DNA of 11,251 bases from assembly GCA_003477345.1 (NCBI GenBank), contig DMTG01000245.1, positions 1 to 11,251 of the forward strand, written 5' to 3'. The translations under genes and the position numbers were made by a program. Source of the DNA: Succinivibrionaceae bacterium (GTDB lineage: Bacteria; Pseudomonadota; Gammaproteobacteria; Enterobacterales; Succinivibrionaceae). Positions 1 to 5,706 of the stretch are shown piece by piece. The notes under the pieces were generated by a model. It had not been told where the DNA came from. It did no database searches and worked only from the letters and a program-made list of their open reading frames with translations. The stretch's first letter is position 1; each line of letters opens with the position of its first letter.

Positions 1-400
1 AGCCAAGACCCCAAGCTCCGAGAGTTTGATTTTCCCAGTTGTCTTCTACTAATCTGATGTCATTTACTGTCGGATCAAAACCTAACTCTTTTAATGAGCC
101 CAGGTATAATTCCTGAATATTATCCGGGGATGGTTTTAGAATGACCTGAAACTGGTAATAGTGCTGAAGTCTGTTTGGATTATCTCCATATCTTCCATCA
201 GTTGGTCTTCTTGACGGTTGTACATATGCACAGGAAATCGGCTCTGGTCCTAGAGATCTTAAAAAAGTCATTGGATGGGATGTGCCGGCACCTACTTCCA
301 TATCAAAAGGCTCGGCGATCATGCATCCATGTCGCATCCAATAGTCCTGTAAAGTCAGAATTAATCCCTGAAATGTCTGCAGGTCATACGAATTAGGCAT
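1..400 (-). CDS. glyQ: Glycine--tRNA ligase alpha subunit, 5' part (runs off left edge)
   Basis: The minus strand from an ATG at 398-400 encodes the first 133 residues of the alpha subunit of bacterial heterotetrameric (alpha2beta2) glycyl-tRNA synthetase, the cytoplasmic class II enzyme that charges tRNA-Gly. The sequence is recognisable over its whole length: [12 protein letters not shown] near residue 10, [11 protein letters not shown] near 35, [14 protein letters not shown] near 60, [11 protein letters not shown] near 77, [19 protein letters not shown] near 90, and [15 protein letters not shown] at the edge. The full protein is usually about 300 residues, so roughly the last half lies outside the window, presumably followed by glyS. 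An AAGGG lies about 10 nt before the ATG. The gene reads in the same direction as tusA with a 103-nt gap. The identification is firm; only the 3' end is unseen. Confidence 0.96.
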   Translation of the reverse strand, partial: MPNSYDLQTFQGLILTLQDYWMRHGCMIAEPFDMEVGAGTSHPMTFLRSLGPEPISCAYVQPSRRPTDGRYGDNPNRLQHYYQFQVILKPSPDNIQELYLGSLKELGFDPTVNDIRLVEDNWENQTLGAWGLG

Positions 401-503
401 ATTAAAAAACCCTTATTACTTAATATTAGAATCTGATTTATGCTATCTGGCAATAAAACATATATTTTAACGCATACAAGACATAAATGATAATATTCAA
501 TGC

Positions 504-737
504 CTATCTAGATGCGGTTTTTTTAATAATAAAAAGATTTGGGGACTCTTCTGTAGGCATAGAGAGAAGCTCGTGCTTCATAAAATTGCAAAAGGCAGGA
601 ATGTCTCTTAAAGAAACCGGATCATCAGATAGAATTTCAATTACCTGGCCATTATCGGCTTTGCGAATAGCGTTTCTTAGCAAAGTAAGCGGCTCAGGGC
701 AGGATAAACCGGTTGCATCGATTTTTAGTGTTTCCAT
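504..737 (-). CDS. tusA: Sulfur carrier protein TusA (SirA/YedF family)
   Basis: A 77-residue cytoplasmic protein of the TusA family. TusA accepts persulfide sulfur from the cysteine desulfurase IscS and passes it to the TusBCD/TusE relay for 2-thiolation of tRNA wobble uridine. The hallmark CPxP motif is present as Cys13-Pro-Glu-Pro in DATGLSCPEPLTLLRNAIR, and the cysteine is the sulfur-carrying residue. The second half matches the family: DDPVSLRDIPAFCNFMKHELL is close to the E. coli TusA pattern DDPATTRDIPGFC.FMEHEL. Length is normal (E. coli TusA is 81 residues). The ATG at 735-737 gives the N-terminus expected for the family; the Shine-Dalgarno sequence is weak. It is divergent from the tRNA-Thr gene and codirectional with glyQ. 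Membership of the wider TusA/YedF group is certain; TusA itself rather than a paralogue is very likely. Confidence 0.92.
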   Translation of the reverse strand: METLKIDATGLSCPEPLTLLRNAIRKADNGQVIEILSDDPVSLRDIPAFCNFMKHELLSMPTEESPNLFIIKKTASR

Positions 738-830
738 ATGAACAATAATTCTTTATTTGACTTGAATTTAAGTTATCTGTTTGTTAAATAGATAAAAAAT
801 AATTAAAGTGATAATTTGGCAAGATTTTTG

Positions 831-858
831 TTGTATATAAAAAATCTTTTGTTATAAT
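831..858 (+). promoter_or_regulatory. Sigma70-type promoter of tRNA-Thr
   Basis: A perfect -10 hexamer TATAAT lies at 853-858, with a TTGTAT -35 at 831-836 and a 16-nt spacer. The predicted start is about 865, only a few bases before the mature tRNA 5' end at 869. This is the sort of short leader seen for single tRNA genes. Confidence 0.7.
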
Positions 859-868
859 ACACCACGTT

Positions 869-944
869 GCTGGCATAGCTCAGTTGGTAGAGCACCTGTT
901 TTGTAAACAGGGGGTCGTGAGTTCAAGCCTTACTGCCAGCACCA
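869..944 (+). tRNA. tRNA-Thr (anticodon TGT), CCA encoded
   Basis: The 76-nt gene folds into a complete cloverleaf. The acceptor stem GCTGGCA (869-875) pairs with TGCCAGC (934-940). The D stem is GCTC/GAGC. The anticodon stem CCTGT (895-899) pairs with ACAGG (907-911) around the loop TTTGTAA, giving anticodon TGT at 902-904, which reads ACA codons. The T stem is GTGAG/CTTAC around TTCAAGC. The discriminator is A941, and the 3' CCA is encoded at 942-944. It appears as a single tRNA, not a tandem array. tRNA 3' ends are common integration sites, but I found no second copy of this 3' end elsewhere in the window. Confidence 0.97.
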
Positions 945-1061
945 CTTCTCTAAATATCATGTCTCTCCTTGAAAATATTTCACCAATTTGATTTCTAACT
1001 AAAAGATATTGCGATTATTGCATTACTTGGCAGTAAAGACAGTTAAATTTATGTTGCGTTT

Positions 1062-1089
1062 GACAGTTTTGGATAAAAACTATTATAAA
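1062..1089 (+). repeat. Candidate left terminal inverted repeat of the IS
   Basis: It begins with GACAGTT and matches, imperfectly, the reverse complement of 3111-3138. The first seven bases are identical and agreement beyond that is partial and A/T-biased. Placement is tentative. Confidence 0.35.
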
Positions 1090-1125
1090 TCATAATATTG
1101 GCTGTTTATTTTGTAGTATTTTTTT

Positions 1126-1145
1126 TGGCCGTCGGCCAGATTTTT
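1126..1145 (+). terminator. Small GC hairpin with T-tract at the transposase 3' end
   Basis: TGGCC (1126-1130) pairs with GGCCA (1134-1138) around a 3-nt loop, followed on the plus strand by GA and TTTTT (1141-1145). On the minus strand the hairpin is followed by A residues, so it is not a proper terminator for the transposase itself. As a plus-strand terminator it could stop read-through from tRNA-Thr into the antisense strand of the IS. The stem is short, so this is moderate evidence. Confidence 0.4.
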
Positions 1146-1146
1146 A

Positions 1147-3063
1147 TTATTCTTTGTACAGCGCAGGAGACTCCTTAATCTTTTTTATAATTTTTTTCAG
1201 AGTGTCACTCATTACCACCTGACTGCCGAACTCCTTGAGATCGAAGATATTCAGAAGGTCCGTTATCATTTCGGTGTCTTCGTAATCTGGTATATAGCCC
1301 CTGCCACCGCTGACAGCAAACATATTCATATTTCTTAAGGCATACAGGATTTCATCCATTGTGTACTTGGCATCAGGATAGGTCTGTGTATCCTTAAGAT
1401 GATCGGCGATTTTTCTTTCTACTCCTCTTAACAGCAGCAGTGCCATAAAGCAGATCTGGAAGTGAGCGACTATTCTGCTGTCTTTTCTGTGATAGAACGG
1501 TCTTGCAGACAAATCGGTCTTCATGATTCTGAAGCATTCTTCAATTTCCCTCCTTCTTGAGCTGATGGATATGATTTTCTGCAGCGGCAGTTCATCTTTG
1601 AAGATATTGGTAGTCTGTGCGTAGAAACCGTCATACTTTTCATCTTCAGATACCTTTTCCTCGTTGATTGAGGCGGTTCTGGTTTTAACCTTATTTCCCT
1701 TATCGTCAAAATAGGTCTGGCTGATATAGCTTTTGGGGCTACGGTCACTTTCTCTTTCATAGGTGCCGCTGGCAATCATCTTTTCGGCTCTTTTGAGTTT
1801 ATGACTGCGAAGACCTCGCAGATATTCGCGGTATTTTAAAGAGAAGGTAACTATAAGTCTGGAATCAAGATTATGTTCAGCAGTGGTTCTTTCCTTAAAG
1901 AACAGAGTGTTATAGTGCTTATGGAAAAAATCTTCATTCTCATAGAGCTTAGAGAGGCAGACATCGGTTACTTTGCGGTACCGGTGTGTCGTGGTATCAA
2001 AATGGAAGTATGACCAGCCGGTGTCCTCAAGAGCCCATTCCTTCAGGTTTTTGCCAAGTTTTTTAATGGACTGGGTACATATAAAGCGATGCTGACCTGA
2101 CAGACCGAACTGTACTAAGGAGTCGTCGGCGTCTTTGTTGTTATATCGGCGGTTCTCCTCTGAAGGCAGTCCTGCATCTGTACATACAACTACATCTGCT
2201 TCTCTGAAGTTTTTAAATATCTTTTCTTCTAAAGGGATTAAGGTTATCTGCTCACTGGTATTGCCAGGATTGATGCAGAAGCCCAGAGGCATACCGTCTC
2301 CATCCATTAACAGTCCCATCTGTACAATTGGCTTTGGCCTGTTTTCTTTTGACCTGCCGTATTTTCTTAAGGTATGCTCCTGCTTCCATTCGGTCGTTCT
2401 GCCTTCTTTGTCGCAGTCTTCCATTTCGGTTTCAGAATAGAAGTTGGTGCAGTCATAATAAATATGGCTGACATTGCGCCTGACATTTTTTGAGGAGTAG
2501 TAATACAGTCTGTCCTGAATGATGGTATTGCTGGAATTGAGGAGATCCATTGCCCGGTAGATATGCTGAACCTCAACGTTGAACTTTTCCAGAAAACGCC
2601 GCTGATGTTTATCTGAGAGCGCCAGTTTGGAAGAAGGAAAGAGGATGCGTCCGAACAGTACGGCTCTTAAGACGTTGTTTAAATCAAAGCCGGTAATATG
2701 CGGATGTTCCTTCATGATTTCAGCGCATATATTGGCAATACCAAAGGAATGGTAAATCGAATCTAAAATGAGATAGCCGGCATTAAATATACAGCTCCCG
2801 GACTCTTTAGGAAGATTCTCCTGAAGCTTTATAGTCATATAGCGGGAGTTCTGGCGCTTTGCTTCCCGGAGCTCCTGATTTTTCCTTTCAATATAATCCT
2901 TACACCACTGCAGAGCATCTTCTACCTGATATTTTTCTCTTATGACTTTTGCACATCCCAAAGCTTCAACAGTTCTGGTTTTCTTAATACCTTCGGGAGT
3001 TCTGTAGTCTTCAATCACATAGAAATATGTATTGTCGGCCTTGCCGGTCTTGGTCAGTCGCAT
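1147..3063 (-). CDS. IS1634/IS4-type DDE transposase, full length
   Basis: A 638-residue transposase with an RNase H-fold DDE catalytic core that cuts and joins the element's ends. Candidate catalytic residues are Asp204 in IYYDCTNFYSETE, Asp296 in VVVCTDAG, and Glu508/Glu509 in RREIEECFRIMK. The last falls in the YREK-like signature of the IS4 superfamily (R-x3-E-x6-K, with the tyrosine position replaced by Ser). RKYGRSKENRPKPIVQMGLL (residues 233-252) and YDGFYAQTTN (477-486) are also typical of IS1634-like enzymes. The N-terminus resembles the family's usual start: a short beta-rich segment with YFYVIEDYR and TVEALG. No frameshift or internal stop interrupts it, so the element may still be active. 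The ATG at 3061-3063 has GTGGA about 7 nt upstream. The enzyme is slightly longer than most family members. Family placement at superfamily level is secure; IS1634 rather than a neighbouring group is likely. Confidence 0.88.
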   Translation of the reverse strand: MRLTKTGKADNTYFYVIEDYRTPEGIKKTRTVEALGCAKVIREKYQVEDALQWCKDYIERKNQELREAKRQNSRYMTIKLQENLPKESGSCIFNAGYLILDSIYHSFGIANICAEIMKEHPHITGFDLNNVLRAVLFGRILFPSSKLALSDKHQRRFLEKFNVEVQHIYRAMDLLNSSNTIIQDRLYYYSSKNVRRNVSHIYYDCTNFYSETEMEDCDKEGRTTEWKQEHTLRKYGRSKENRPKPIVQMGLLMDGDGMPLGFCINPGNTSEQITLIPLEEKIFKNFREADVVVCTDAGLPSEENRRYNNKDADDSLVQFGLSGQHRFICTQSIKKLGKNLKEWALEDTGWSYFHFDTTTHRYRKVTDVCLSKLYENEDFFHKHYNTLFFKERTTAEHNLDSRLIVTFSLKYREYLRGLRSHKLKRAEKMIASGTYERESDRSPKSYISQTYFDDKGNKVKTRTASINEEKVSEDEKYDGFYAQTTNIFKDELPLQKIISISSRRREIEECFRIMKTDLSARPFYHRKDSRIVAHFQICFMALLLLRGVERKIADHLKDTQTYPDAKYTMDEILYALRNMNMFAVSGGRGYIPDYEDTEMITDLLNIFDLKEFGSQVVMSDTLKKIIKKIKESPALYKE

Positions 3064-3110
3064 GATTGTTCCACAAAAAATTTTTAACCAAACATACGGA
3101 TTTTCAAAGC

Positions 3111-3138
3111 ATTCTAAAAACTTTTTTGGTTAACTGTC
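3111..3138 (-). repeat. Candidate right terminal inverted repeat of the IS
   Basis: Read on the minus strand from 3138 it starts GACAGTT, the same seven bases as the left end at 1062. It lies about 50-75 bp upstream of the transposase start, a normal distance for an IS end. Confidence 0.35.
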
Positions 3139-3147
3139 GAAGTTCGA

Positions 3148-3178
3148 AATTCAGCAATCAGTTAAAAGTGTCTGAATT
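3148..3178. repeat. Inverted repeat AATTCAG / CTGAATT just outside the IS
   Basis: Perfect 7-bp arms at 3148-3154 and 3172-3178 are separated by 17 nt. They lie just outside the presumed IS end and on the jetA side. This could be a binding site or chance in A/T-rich DNA. Confidence 0.35.
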
Positions 3179-3211
3179 AGAAAAGTATTTTTATTCTTTG
3201 TTCTATTAATC

Positions 3212-3225
3212 ATGATCTGCATCAA
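3212..3225. promoter_or_regulatory. FNR/CRP-family-like box upstream of jetA
   Basis: ATGATCTGCATCAA matches the FNR consensus TTGAT-N4-ATCAA at 9 of 10 defined positions. Its centre (about 3218.5) lies about 43 bp before the start expected from a TATATA -10 at 3250-3255, close to the -41.5 spacing of activator-type FNR sites. The match is seen directly; control of jetA by an FNR-like protein is inferred. A single site of this length can occur by chance in A/T-rich DNA. Confidence 0.35.
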
Positions 3226-3252
3226 ATAAATATTTTTAATAATAAAAAATAT

Positions 3253-3290
3253 ATAGATATAGTTTATATATGTATATATAATATATCTAT
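3253..3290. repeat. Inverted repeat ATAGATATA / TATATCTAT upstream of jetA
   Basis: Perfect 9-bp arms at 3253-3261 and 3282-3290 are separated by 20 nt of A/T-rich DNA that contains a TATAAT (3277-3282). The right arm shares 3286-3290 with the next inverted repeat, so the two hairpins cannot form together. Confidence 0.4.
3277..3282 (+). promoter_or_regulatory. Candidate -10 box for jetA operon
   Basis: A consensus TATAAT at 3277-3282 lies immediately before the 9-bp inverted repeat at 3286-3309. No good -35 hexamer is visible at the right distance. The surrounding alternating TA sequence makes this assignment weak. If correct, the leader before jetA would be about 155 nt. Confidence 0.3.
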
Positions 3291-3309
3291 GGTATGAAAT
3301 TACCATAGA
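3286..3309. promoter_or_regulatory. Operator-like inverted repeat upstream of jetA
   Basis: TCTATGGTA (3286-3294) and TACCATAGA (3301-3309) form perfect 9-bp arms around a 6-nt spacer. It overlaps the transcription start expected from the TATAAT at 3277-3282. The symmetry and position fit a repressor operator, or a hairpin near the 5' end of the transcript. No regulator gene is next to it in the window. Confidence 0.45.
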
Positions 3310-3431
3310 ACAGAACAATAAATAATTTTATTTAATTATGGGTGTTAATTTTTTTTATCGCTAACCTAATTGCAAATAAGATTATTTCAGTTTTCTAGTT
3401 CATAACACAGCATCCAGATAATCTAGTGAAT

Positions 3432-3437
3432 AAGGAG
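3432..3437 (+). promoter_or_regulatory. Ribosome binding site deciding the jetA start
   Basis: AAGGAG with 6 nt to ATG 3444. It falls inside the reading frame that would follow the upstream GTG at 3426, so it argues for the ATG. Confidence 0.8.
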
Positions 3438-3443
3438 CAGGTC

Positions 3444-4907
3444 ATGAATTTTGATTACGATGATTTGAGTAATCTTAGGCATTATAACGAAACATGGAAA
3501 CTTCTAAATGCTGAGCATGCTCCACTTATTCTTGCTTTTCTGCAGCAGGCATTTATATCCCGTGGCGTAAGTGTCGCTCCAGAATCAGAACTTTGTCAAA
3601 TTCTGGAAAATGTGATTTTTACTGCTACAAACGGCAGCAGTACTTTTACTAATGAGCCGACTGCCTATCTTACTGAATGGTCATCAGACTCTAAAAGATG
3701 GTTAAGACGTACCTATAAAAGCGGATCAGATGAACCGTTTTATGACATTACTCCAGCGTCTCAGAAAGCAATTGAATTTATAAATTCTCTGCATACTTAT
3801 TCCTTTGTCGGAACCGAGTCCAGATTCAGATCCATTATTGATCTGCTTCGACAGATAACCATGGGTACTGTAGCAGAGCCTTCTGATGTCATTCGAGATC
3901 TCGAGTTACAGATAAGCGTGTTAACCCAAAGATTAGAAAATGCTAAACGCGGGCAGATAGATAGACTTTCAGAAATAGAGGTTCTTGACCGTTTTCAGCA
4001 GTTTGAGCAGCTGGCGCGGATGCTGGTTTCAGATTTTCGTTCAGTAGAGTACAACCTCAGAGATCTTGATAAAGGTATTCGCCAGAAGATAGCAATGTGG
4101 AGCGGTTCAAAAGGAGAGCTTTTACAATCAGTACTAGAAAATTCTGACGGCATTGAAAATTCTCAGCAGGGACGCAGTGTATCAGCATTTTCTTTTCTAC
4201 TGTTAAATCCAAATCTTCAGGACGAAGTCAGAGGCATGATTGATGAGCTTTATGAATTGAGTTTCGTAAAAAATATCAATTATGACAAGAACGTGAAGAA
4301 TGTCTATCGCGCGTGGATCACTGGTAATGAGCACATACAAAAGACCATGGGAGCGCTGTCAAAGCAGTTAAGACACTTTATAGATGATAAGGTTTTTCTG
4401 GAAAATCGTCGAATTCTTGAACTTATTAGAGATATTGAAAAGAAAGTAATCGAAGGCCGTCTTCTTGATAATAAGGATTTTAAATCTGAATGCATCGGTT
4501 TACTTCTTGATTTACCGGCAGCGGATATCAATCTGCCATTTGAAAGACCTCTTTATACCGTAAAGGAAAAGATCCGTTTTGATACCAGGAATATTGAAGA
4601 AGGCGGCAATGACAGTAATGTTGATAGTCTTTTTGATATTAGTTCAGTAGACCGGGCGGCATTGACTCACAACATAAGAATGCTGCTTTCAGACAGCGAT
4701 GAAGTCTCTCTGTCTGATGTCATCGACAAATATCCTTTAAAAAAGGGGCTTACAGAGCTGCTTACTTATTTTTCAGTAATAGATGACAACTTTGAGGTCA
4801 AAGAAGACCCTCTGATTCAGGATGAGATTGCCTGGCAGAGTGAAACCGATCCGGAAATCACACGTTTTACAACAATAACTCGCGCATATATAAGAGAAAA
4901 GCACTAA
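3444..4907 (+). CDS. jetA: Wadjet type I subunit JetA (DUF3375, kleisin-like)
   Basis: A 487-residue DUF3375 protein, the kleisin-like subunit (MksF-type) that bridges the JetC ATPase heads in the Wadjet SMC complex. The N-terminal helical/winged-helix region fits JetA (LSNLRHYNETWKLLNAEHAP, then LILAFLQQAF). Next come predominantly helical segments, including a long helix near residues 150-200. The C-terminal winged-helix-like part shows the family pattern LSDVIDKYPLKKGLTELLTY near residue 431. Length matches type I JetA. I chose ATG 3444 because AAGGAG (3432-3437) stands exactly 6 nt before it. The in-frame GTG at 3426 lies upstream of that ribosome site and would be an unlikely start. It is the first gene of jetABCD, with an unusual 93-nt gap before jetB. 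Family assignment rests on sequence pattern plus perfect operon context. Confidence 0.92.
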   Translation: MNFDYDDLSNLRHYNETWKLLNAEHAPLILAFLQQAFISRGVSVAPESELCQILENVIFTATNGSSTFTNEPTAYLTEWSSDSKRWLRRTYKSGSDEPFYDITPASQKAIEFINSLHTYSFVGTESRFRSIIDLLRQITMGTVAEPSDVIRDLELQISVLTQRLENAKRGQIDRLSEIEVLDRFQQFEQLARMLVSDFRSVEYNLRDLDKGIRQKIAMWSGSKGELLQSVLENSDGIENSQQGRSVSAFSFLLLNPNLQDEVRGMIDELYELSFVKNINYDKNVKNVYRAWITGNEHIQKTMGALSKQLRHFIDDKVFLENRRILELIRDIEKKVIEGRLLDNKDFKSECIGLLLDLPAADINLPFERPLYTVKEKIRFDTRNIEEGGNDSNVDSLFDISSVDRAALTHNIRMLLSDSDEVSLSDVIDKYPLKKGLTELLTYFSVIDDNFEVKEDPLIQDEIAWQSETDPEITRFTTITRAYIREKH

Positions 4908-5000
4908 AGCGGGCCGGTTTTACATAAGACAATGTCAGTAAAAATTATCTTGGGACACGCTAGGTTTATCAATAAATAACAGCATCAGGTAGAAAATAAA

Positions 5001-5681
5001 ATGGAATATTCTGAATTTCAGGAAAATTATGAGGAATCACAGGACGAATCCCTGGTTAGTGATGAAAGCAGTTCAGCACAAAGGGGAAAATTCGAAGTAG
5101 GAATTATTTGTGCCTATCTGCTTCGCGGAGTGATTTACAGACAGGATACCGCAACCTTGTGGAACTGTCTTAAAGAGCAGAAGAACAAGGTTCATGACTA
5201 TCTAATAAAGCTTGGAGTAAAGCTTGTGTTAGATGAGAATGAAGGTTATGCCTACCTGCGTTCACTTACTGATGAAGAACTGCCTGATGTAGAGTGTTTG
5301 CCGCCAAGACTTATGGCAAGACGCCAGCTGTCTTTCAATGTCAGTTTCTTTCTGCTCTTACTTCGCCACAAGCTGATTGAATTCGATTCAGAGGCTAATG
5401 GGGATATGCGCCTGGTACTGAGCAGCAGTGAACTTGTCGAAATGATGAAAACCTTCTACCAGAACAAAAGCAATGATGTGAAACTTCAAAATCAGATAGA
5501 AACAACTATCAATAAGGTGGTTGATCTGGGTTTTTTGAAACCGCTTCAGAATAGAAAGGACAGAGGCGAACACCATTACGAAGTGATGCGCATTATAAAG
5601 GCATACTTTAATGCTCAGAATGTAGCTGACTTTAAGACGAAACTTGAAGAATATCAGAATTATCTGCTTGAAAAAAAATAA
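5001..5681 (+). CDS. jetB: Wadjet type I subunit JetB (DUF4194, KITE-like)
   Basis: A 226-residue DUF4194 protein, the KITE-like winged-helix subunit (MksE-type) that dimerises and binds the JetA kleisin. The first 30 or so residues are acidic and Ser-rich, probably disordered. The family core then follows: a helix ending in LLRGVIYRQ, YLIKLGVKLVLDENEGYAYL near residues 69-88, LPPRLMARRQLSFNVSFFLL near 100-120, and GFLKPL near 178. EVMRIIKAYFNA near the C-terminus is the common DUF4194 ending. Length is normal. The ATG has only a weak upstream AGG. Neighbours are jetA (93 nt upstream) and jetC (25 nt downstream), consistent with one transcript. The identification relies on both the conserved pattern and the gene order. 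Confidence 0.9.
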   Translation: MEYSEFQENYEESQDESLVSDESSSAQRGKFEVGIICAYLLRGVIYRQDTATLWNCLKEQKNKVHDYLIKLGVKLVLDENEGYAYLRSLTDEELPDVECLPPRLMARRQLSFNVSFFLLLLRHKLIEFDSEANGDMRLVLSSSELVEMMKTFYQNKSNDVKLQNQIETTINKVVDLGFLKPLQNRKDRGEHHYEVMRIIKAYFNAQNVADFKTKLEEYQNYLLEKK

Positions 5682-5695
5682 CACAGACATAGGAC

Positions 5696-5700
5696 AGGAG
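5696..5700 (+). promoter_or_regulatory. Ribosome binding site deciding the jetC start
   Basis: AGGAG with 6 nt to the ATG at 5707. This supports the ATG over the in-frame TTG at 5644, which overlaps jetB and has no comparable site. Confidence 0.8.
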
Positions 5701-5706
5701 AAAAGT

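Larger units (their letters stand above)
1062..3138 (-). mobile_element. IS1634/IS4-type insertion sequence, about 2.08 kb, intact transposase
   Basis: One long transposase gene fills the element. Candidate ends share GACAGTT (1062-1068) with its complement AACTGTC (3132-3138). Read inward from both ends, about 18 of the first 28 bases agree, mostly the terminal seven plus A/T-rich positions. The resulting length of about 2.08 kb is slightly above what is usual for the IS1634 family. I see no clean target-site duplication: the flanks TTGCGTTT on the left and GAAGTTCG on the right do not match. The exact ends are therefore uncertain by several bases, or the insertion is old. A second GACAGTT (1038-1044, within GACAGTTAA) is an alternative left end. 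Confidence 0.55.
3064..3443. other. A+T-rich intergenic region between IS transposase and jetA
   Basis: This 380-bp stretch holds the right end of the IS (to about 3138) and then roughly 300 bp of strongly A+T-rich DNA ahead of jetA. No credible coding sequence is visible in it. It contains several inverted repeats (3084-3133, 3148-3178, 3253-3290, 3286-3309), an FNR-like box (3212-3225), candidate -10 boxes and the jetA ribosome binding site. The transposase and jetA are transcribed divergently from it. Confidence 0.8.

Noticed and set aside
175..396. Plus-strand open frame of 73 codons
   Set aside because: It lies entirely antisense to clearly recognisable glyQ and shows no family pattern of its own.
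487..741. Plus-strand open frame of 84 codons
   Set aside because: It is the complement of tusA, which has the CPxP motif and a complete TusA pattern.
869..944. tRNA-Thr 3' end as an att site of an integrated island
   Set aside because: No second copy of the tRNA 3' sequence and no integrase gene were found in the window.
2135..2440. Plus-strand open frame of 101 codons inside the IS
   Set aside because: It is antisense to the transposase core, including the segment after the first catalytic Asp; composition looks like a shadow frame.
3241..3290. A/T-rich repeats as a CRISPR array, iteron or replication origin
   Set aside because: The TA-rich stretch is low complexity without regular spaced units; no repeat-spacer pattern or initiator gene is present.
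3426..3443. GTG at 3426 as the jetA start
   Set aside because: The AAGGAG ribosome site lies downstream of it and is correctly spaced for ATG 3444, which also fits the family N-terminus.
4932..4979. Mini-ORF of about 15 codons in the jetA-jetB gap
   Set aside because: It has no ribosome site, no recognisable sequence, and a length expected by chance.
5644..5706. TTG at 5644 as the jetC start
   Set aside because: It would overlap jetB and lacks a ribosome site; ATG 5707 has AGGAG at 6 nt and starts shortly before the conserved head domain.
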